A DNA stretch of 64,000 nt, from NCBI GenBank assembly GCA_900318555.1, contig ONKX01000001.1, forward strand, positions 50,815 through 114,814, read 5' to 3'. Position 1 is the first letter of the stretch, and every line of letters begins with the position of its first letter. The stretch comes from an uncultured Prevotellaceae bacterium (GTDB lineage: Bacteria > Bacteroidota > Bacteroidia > Bacteroidales > Bacteroidaceae). Made by a program: the position numbers and the translations under genes. A model generated the notes under the pieces. That model was not told the origin of the DNA. It worked only from the letters and a program-made list of their open reading frames with translations, and did no database searches. Shown here one piece after another: positions 60,803 through 64,000 of this stretch.

Positions 60803-63800
60803 TTATTTAATGACAAATTTACGACCATTCACGATGTAGAGGCCCTTCTGCGTCGGCTTGCCGTTCAGCTTGCGTCCGTCCAGCGTGTAGTAATCATAAT
60901 TTCTAATTCCTAATTCCTCATTACTAATTTCGCGCAGTGACGTCGTGTTCTCCTCGAAGTCTGGCAGGCCGAAGAACTCACGCGCCCCAGCCGATGCTGG
61001 CAATGCCAGCCATGCCTTGTTGGCCGCGCTATAGAATGCTGCGCCCTCGTCGGCGCCCCAGTACCAGCCGATGTCCTCGCCGCTGGTGTTGTAGCTCAGT
61101 TTGTAATACTTCGCTCCGTCACCGCCGCCGTCAGTTGTCTTCGCCACGTCGCTGCCATGCAGGTAATTCGTTGTTGAGAAATCACGAGTATCTGTCGGAC
61201 TGGCAAGTGAAATATCTTTGCTCTGCGTCGTAGTACTTGCCGCCGTTTGCAGCATCACCGCCGTTGCTTTCGGCACTATAGCCGAAGTTGCGGCTATCTG
61301 GTCGCCATCCGCTATCGTTTCATACGTCAGCGCATTCCCGTCGCCTTTCGCAGTCACGATACGTGCCTTCATGCCTGCTGGCAGCACAGCGTCCATCAAG
61401 CTATTGTAGTACGTCCCGTAGCCTTCCTTGGCAAAGGTGACACTGGTCATCGGAAGGAAACTGAAATCATCCAAGTATAGTATTTTGCCCTCCTTTCGGC
61501 AGCAGATGACTACGTACTGCGCCTCGGCAGGGACTGTGGTCTCGTAGAGCGTCCATGCCCCGCTGTTGGTTGTCACCGCGTTATCTAACCATGTGATTTC
61601 AGCATCCTTGCTGCTGGTATAGCCTACTACAAATGTCGCAGACTTGTTTTCATAGTTCTTGTAATAGAACGACACCTTCATGGGCACTCCTCCGGCAAAG
61701 TGGGGCGAGAGGAGATACTGGTGATGGTCTGAAATCATAAACCAAAAACTGTATGTGCCGCTGTGAGGGTTGTCTGCCTTCACGATTTCCGTCGTTCCGT
61801 TGCAGTTGATCATGCGCCAGCCGCCCATGCCGTTCTCGAAGCCGTCGCTGTAGGGCAGGTCAACCACATTGGCGTCGGTCTGGAAAGTGTAGGTGGCGTA
61901 AGTGCTGGCATTGCTGCCGTAGAGGGCCTTTACGCGGAAATTGTAGTACGTGTTGGGTGTCAGTCCGCTTAGGGTGACGGTGTTCGTGTTCACCGTGGCC
62001 TCGGCTGACCATGCGGCGTCGCTCATCTTCTTATACTTATAGGCAAAACCCGTGGCACCAGTGGGGGTGTTCCACGCCATCGTGGCCTCGGTTTCGGAAA
62101 CGGTGGTATAGCCTACCGTGGTGGGCTTGGCGTAGGGAGAAGACTCCTCGAAACTGAAATCGTCTATATACGCAAAATATTCGTTCGAGGTATATTTGAC
62201 AGCGAAGTATCGGGCGTTGGCGGGGAACGTGTGCTCGTATTTCGTCCAGTCGTTGGATTTGAACGTTATCGCGTCGCCGAACGTAAAGGCATCCTTGTCG
62301 TTGGTCGTGGTGGAGTAGCCCACGTATATGGTCTCAGCAATGTTAGTGGGCACCCTGTAGTAGAACGATAGCGTAATGGCTGCGTCGCCGGAAAAGCGGG
62401 GCGATATAAGGTATTGGGGAATTTTGTTTCCCTCACCATAACAGCCAAACTGGAAACCGACATTACTGTCATGTGCTGCTTGCGTCCTTCTGCCTGTGCC
62501 CGAGGCGTGATAGATTTCTGTAAAATAAGTCTCGCAATCCACCATTGTCCACCGGCCATAGCCATCCTCAAAGCCCATCTCGTAGGGAAGCGGCGTGGCG
62601 GTGGTGAAGTTGAGGGGCTGATAGGGGCTATTTCTGCTTCCATAGATGGTCCGCACGCGGAAATTGTAGTCGGTGTCGGCTGTGAGATTACTGAAGGTGG
62701 CAGATGTACCAGTCGTTATCACTTCCTCAGACCAATCAGCATCGCTGGCTTTCTTAAACTGGTAGCCGTAGCCCATGATGGGGTGGACAGTCTCGGGAGT
62801 CGTCCATGTCAGCGTGGCCTCTTCTTCGGTACAACTGCTCACAGTGAGATTGTCAGGTTTGGAGAAAGTACCGGGAATGATGTTAAATCGGATGTTGTTG
62901 CGCCAGATATAGGAGTAACTATGTATTACGTTGGATTCCATCAAGCTTGGGACTGTATTATCTGAGTATGCATAGTGGCTCTTTTTGTCACTGGTGTGAT
63001 GATAATAAAAAAACGGGGGGCTTGTTCCGAAGCTGCCGTCTGTGGGGTCAAGGGTGCATACCAAGAGGTTGTTTATGCCATCGTACTCAAAGGGCGTGTC
63101 TAATGTGATAGTCACCCAGCCCGCGCCCGTGGCAGAGAATGTGCCCTCGAATACCTTGTCTTCTGCGCCGACCGGCACCATATCGGTTTGGCTGTCAAAC
63201 CTATTCTTGTCCGTGTGCTTCAGATAGACCTGCACACCGCTCATGGAGAATGGCATTGGACTGTAATAACTGAAGGAGATGGAGGTGATGGTACCCTCCA
63301 TATTAATTTCCTCTGCCGTGTAGATTTGCTGCACCAAGGAATAATTCTCATCCATTATGAAGGGTTGACCGCAAGATAAATACTGTCCGTCACCGATGGT
63401 TATCGTCACTGGCTCTGGCTCCGCCGTTACGGTCACTTTCGTCGTGGAGCCAATCTGCGTATCGCCGTCGCCGTTGGTGTCGATGGCAATAAGCTTCACC
63501 CAGTAGTTGCCCGCGGTGCCCATGGGGATGTCGGCATAGAAGCCATGGTTGCCCGTGATGCCTTTCGCCTCGTTCACGTCTGGCCTCGACACGTCGGCCG
63601 TAAGATTTTGGGTGTAGGCGACTAGTTGCTGGCAGTCCGCGTCGGCATAGATATACAATTCCAGGGTGAGGGACTTCGCCGGAGCGTCGGGGTCATACGC
63701 CCAGCCCTGAATGTGGATGAGTTCCATCCCGCCCGTACAAGCTTCAAGGCAACTGACTGGCTTCTGTCCGGCCCACGCCGTCATGGCGGTGAGCATTACA

Positions 63801-63874
63801 AACATCAGCGTCATCGTCAGGCGCTGGAGTGCGTCCCTAAATCCCTGTTGCCGTTTTGTTGATTTTGTCTTCAT
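60803..63874 (-). CDS. Choice-of-anchor J/FN3 surface adhesin with C-terminal DGRK motif
   Basis: 1023 aa from ATG 63874; the longer frame starts with TTG. Signal region after a Lys-rich start (LTMTLMFVMLTAMTAWA). An Ig-like N-terminal domain, a TAEEINMEGTITSISFSYYS beta domain (~185-330), then two FN3 + choice-of-anchor J (cleaved-adhesin type) units: FSNLTADTDYNFRVRTIYGS, LPYEMGFEDGYGRWTM and LPYSDGFENGMGGWRMINCN. The C-terminal YYTLDGRKL and KGLYIVNGRK follow a microsatellite-encoded linker (SNEELGIRN). Probably an exported, surface-attached adhesin. -7 box TAACTTTG at 63904-63911. Confidence 0.82.
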   Translation of the reverse strand: MKTKSTKRQQGFRDALQRLTMTLMFVMLTAMTAWAGQKPVSCLEACTGGMELIHIQGWAYDPDAPAKSLTLELYIYADADCQQLVAYTQNLTADVSRPDVNEAKGITGNHGFYADIPMGTAGNYWVKLIAIDTNGDGDTQIGSTTKVTVTAEPEPVTITIGDGQYLSCGQPFIMDENYSLVQQIYTAEEINMEGTITSISFSYYSPMPFSMSGVQVYLKHTDKNRFDSQTDMVPVGAEDKVFEGTFSATGAGWVTITLDTPFEYDGINNLLVCTLDPTDGSFGTSPPFFYYHHTSDKKSHYAYSDNTVPSLMESNVIHSYSYIWRNNIRFNIIPGTFSKPDNLTVSSCTEEEATLTWTTPETVHPIMGYGYQFKKASDADWSEEVITTGTSATFSNLTADTDYNFRVRTIYGSRNSPYQPLNFTTATPLPYEMGFEDGYGRWTMVDCETYFTEIYHASGTGRRTQAAHDSNVGFQFGCYGEGNKIPQYLISPRFSGDAAITLSFYYRVPTNIAETIYVGYSTTTNDKDAFTFGDAITFKSNDWTKYEHTFPANARYFAVKYTSNEYFAYIDDFSFEESSPYAKPTTVGYTTVSETEATMAWNTPTGATGFAYKYKKMSDAAWSAEATVNTNTVTLSGLTPNTYYNFRVKALYGSNASTYATYTFQTDANVVDLPYSDGFENGMGGWRMINCNGTTEIVKADNPHSGTYSFWFMISDHHQYLLSPHFAGGVPMKVSFYYKNYENKSATFVVGYTSSKDAEITWLDNAVTTNSGAWTLYETTVPAEAQYVVICCRKEGKILYLDDFSFLPMTSVTFAKEGYGTYYNSLMDAVLPAGMKARIVTAKGDGNALTYETIADGDQIAATSAIVPKATAVMLQTAASTTTQSKDISLASPTDTRDFSTTNYLHGSDVAKTTDGGGDGAKYYKLSYNTSGEDIGWYWGADEGAAFYSAANKAWLALPASAGAREFFGLPDFEENTTSLREISNEELGIRNYDYYTLDGRKLNGKPTQKGLYIVNGRKFVIK

Positions 63875-64000
63875 ATTGTTGGTTAAGTTTGATAATTTGG
63901 CTGCAAAGTTACACTTTTTTTTCGATAATAGTCGCCTTTCGGCGAGAAATCTTTCAAATCTATTCAAAATTTTACAATTTTATTTATGTTTGATTTGTTA
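63875..64000. promoter_or_regulatory. Upstream region of the adhesin gene
   Basis: Minus-strand TAACTTTG at 63904-63911 is a -7 match 30 bp before the ATG. The -33 is unclear. The remainder is A/T-rich with no gene to the window edge. Confidence 0.5.

Overview
The window reads as a chromosome segment of a Bacteroidales bacterium, most likely Prevotella or a close Prevotellaceae relative. The reasons are SusC/SusD pairs, DUF4302 and HExxH lipoproteins, BspA-type leucine-rich-repeat and FN3 surface proteins, a shared C-terminal DGRK/NGRK motif, and promoters of the Bacteroidetes type (TTTG about 20 nt upstream of TAnnTTTG). No rRNA, CRISPR array or insertion sequence was seen.

Left flank (1-18.9 kb). 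A minus-strand uronate operon holds an orphan PTS EIIC-GAT permease, a KduI isomerase carrying a signal peptide, and a hexuronate MFS transporter. Next comes a protein/peptide-utilisation locus: SusC, SusD, a zinc-metallohydrolase lipoprotein, a DUF4302 lipoprotein, a secreted protein and, under its own promoter, a secreted M6 metalloprotease. Housekeeping genes follow: a coiled-coil lipoprotein cotranscribed with rsmI, divergent tdk, and tRNA-Lys(TTT).

Integrated element (18,931-42,529, about 23.6 kb, visibly A/T-richer). It starts in the 3' end of tRNA-Lys, is bounded by a 14-bp direct repeat (attL/attR), and carries a tyrosine integrase, an excisionase, a lambda-O-like replication protein with an internal repeat array plus an AT-rich tract, a DnaC-like helicase loader, a run of small unknown genes, a gp10-like tail-completion candidate, a tail-chaperone candidate, a 2058-aa tape-measure protein and a tail protein. 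I see no terminase, portal, capsid, lysis or conjugation gene, so it looks like a phage satellite or a capsid-less prophage derivative. Its centre (29.86-31.59 kb) is gene-free and holds 12-bp-phased iterons and a dense array of the 7-mer TCGTACT next to a serine recombinase. This is the most unusual DNA in the window. Two structured or terminator-bounded RNA candidates are also in the element.

Right flank (42.5-64 kb). alaS begins 56 bp after attR and now lies downstream of element DNA. It is followed by a secreted protein, an RluA-type pseudouridine synthase, and a TamB-TamL outer-membrane biogenesis pair. The last 10 kb is a minus-strand surface-protein region: an alpha/beta hydrolase, a BspA-like LRR/GLUG protein, a choice-of-anchor/FN3 adhesin, a frameshifted lipoprotein, and two 45-47 aa peptide genes, each just downstream of a DGRK-motif protein. 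Two perfect 59-bp direct repeats bracket part of it. Short tandem repeats lie in several genes and gene junctions.
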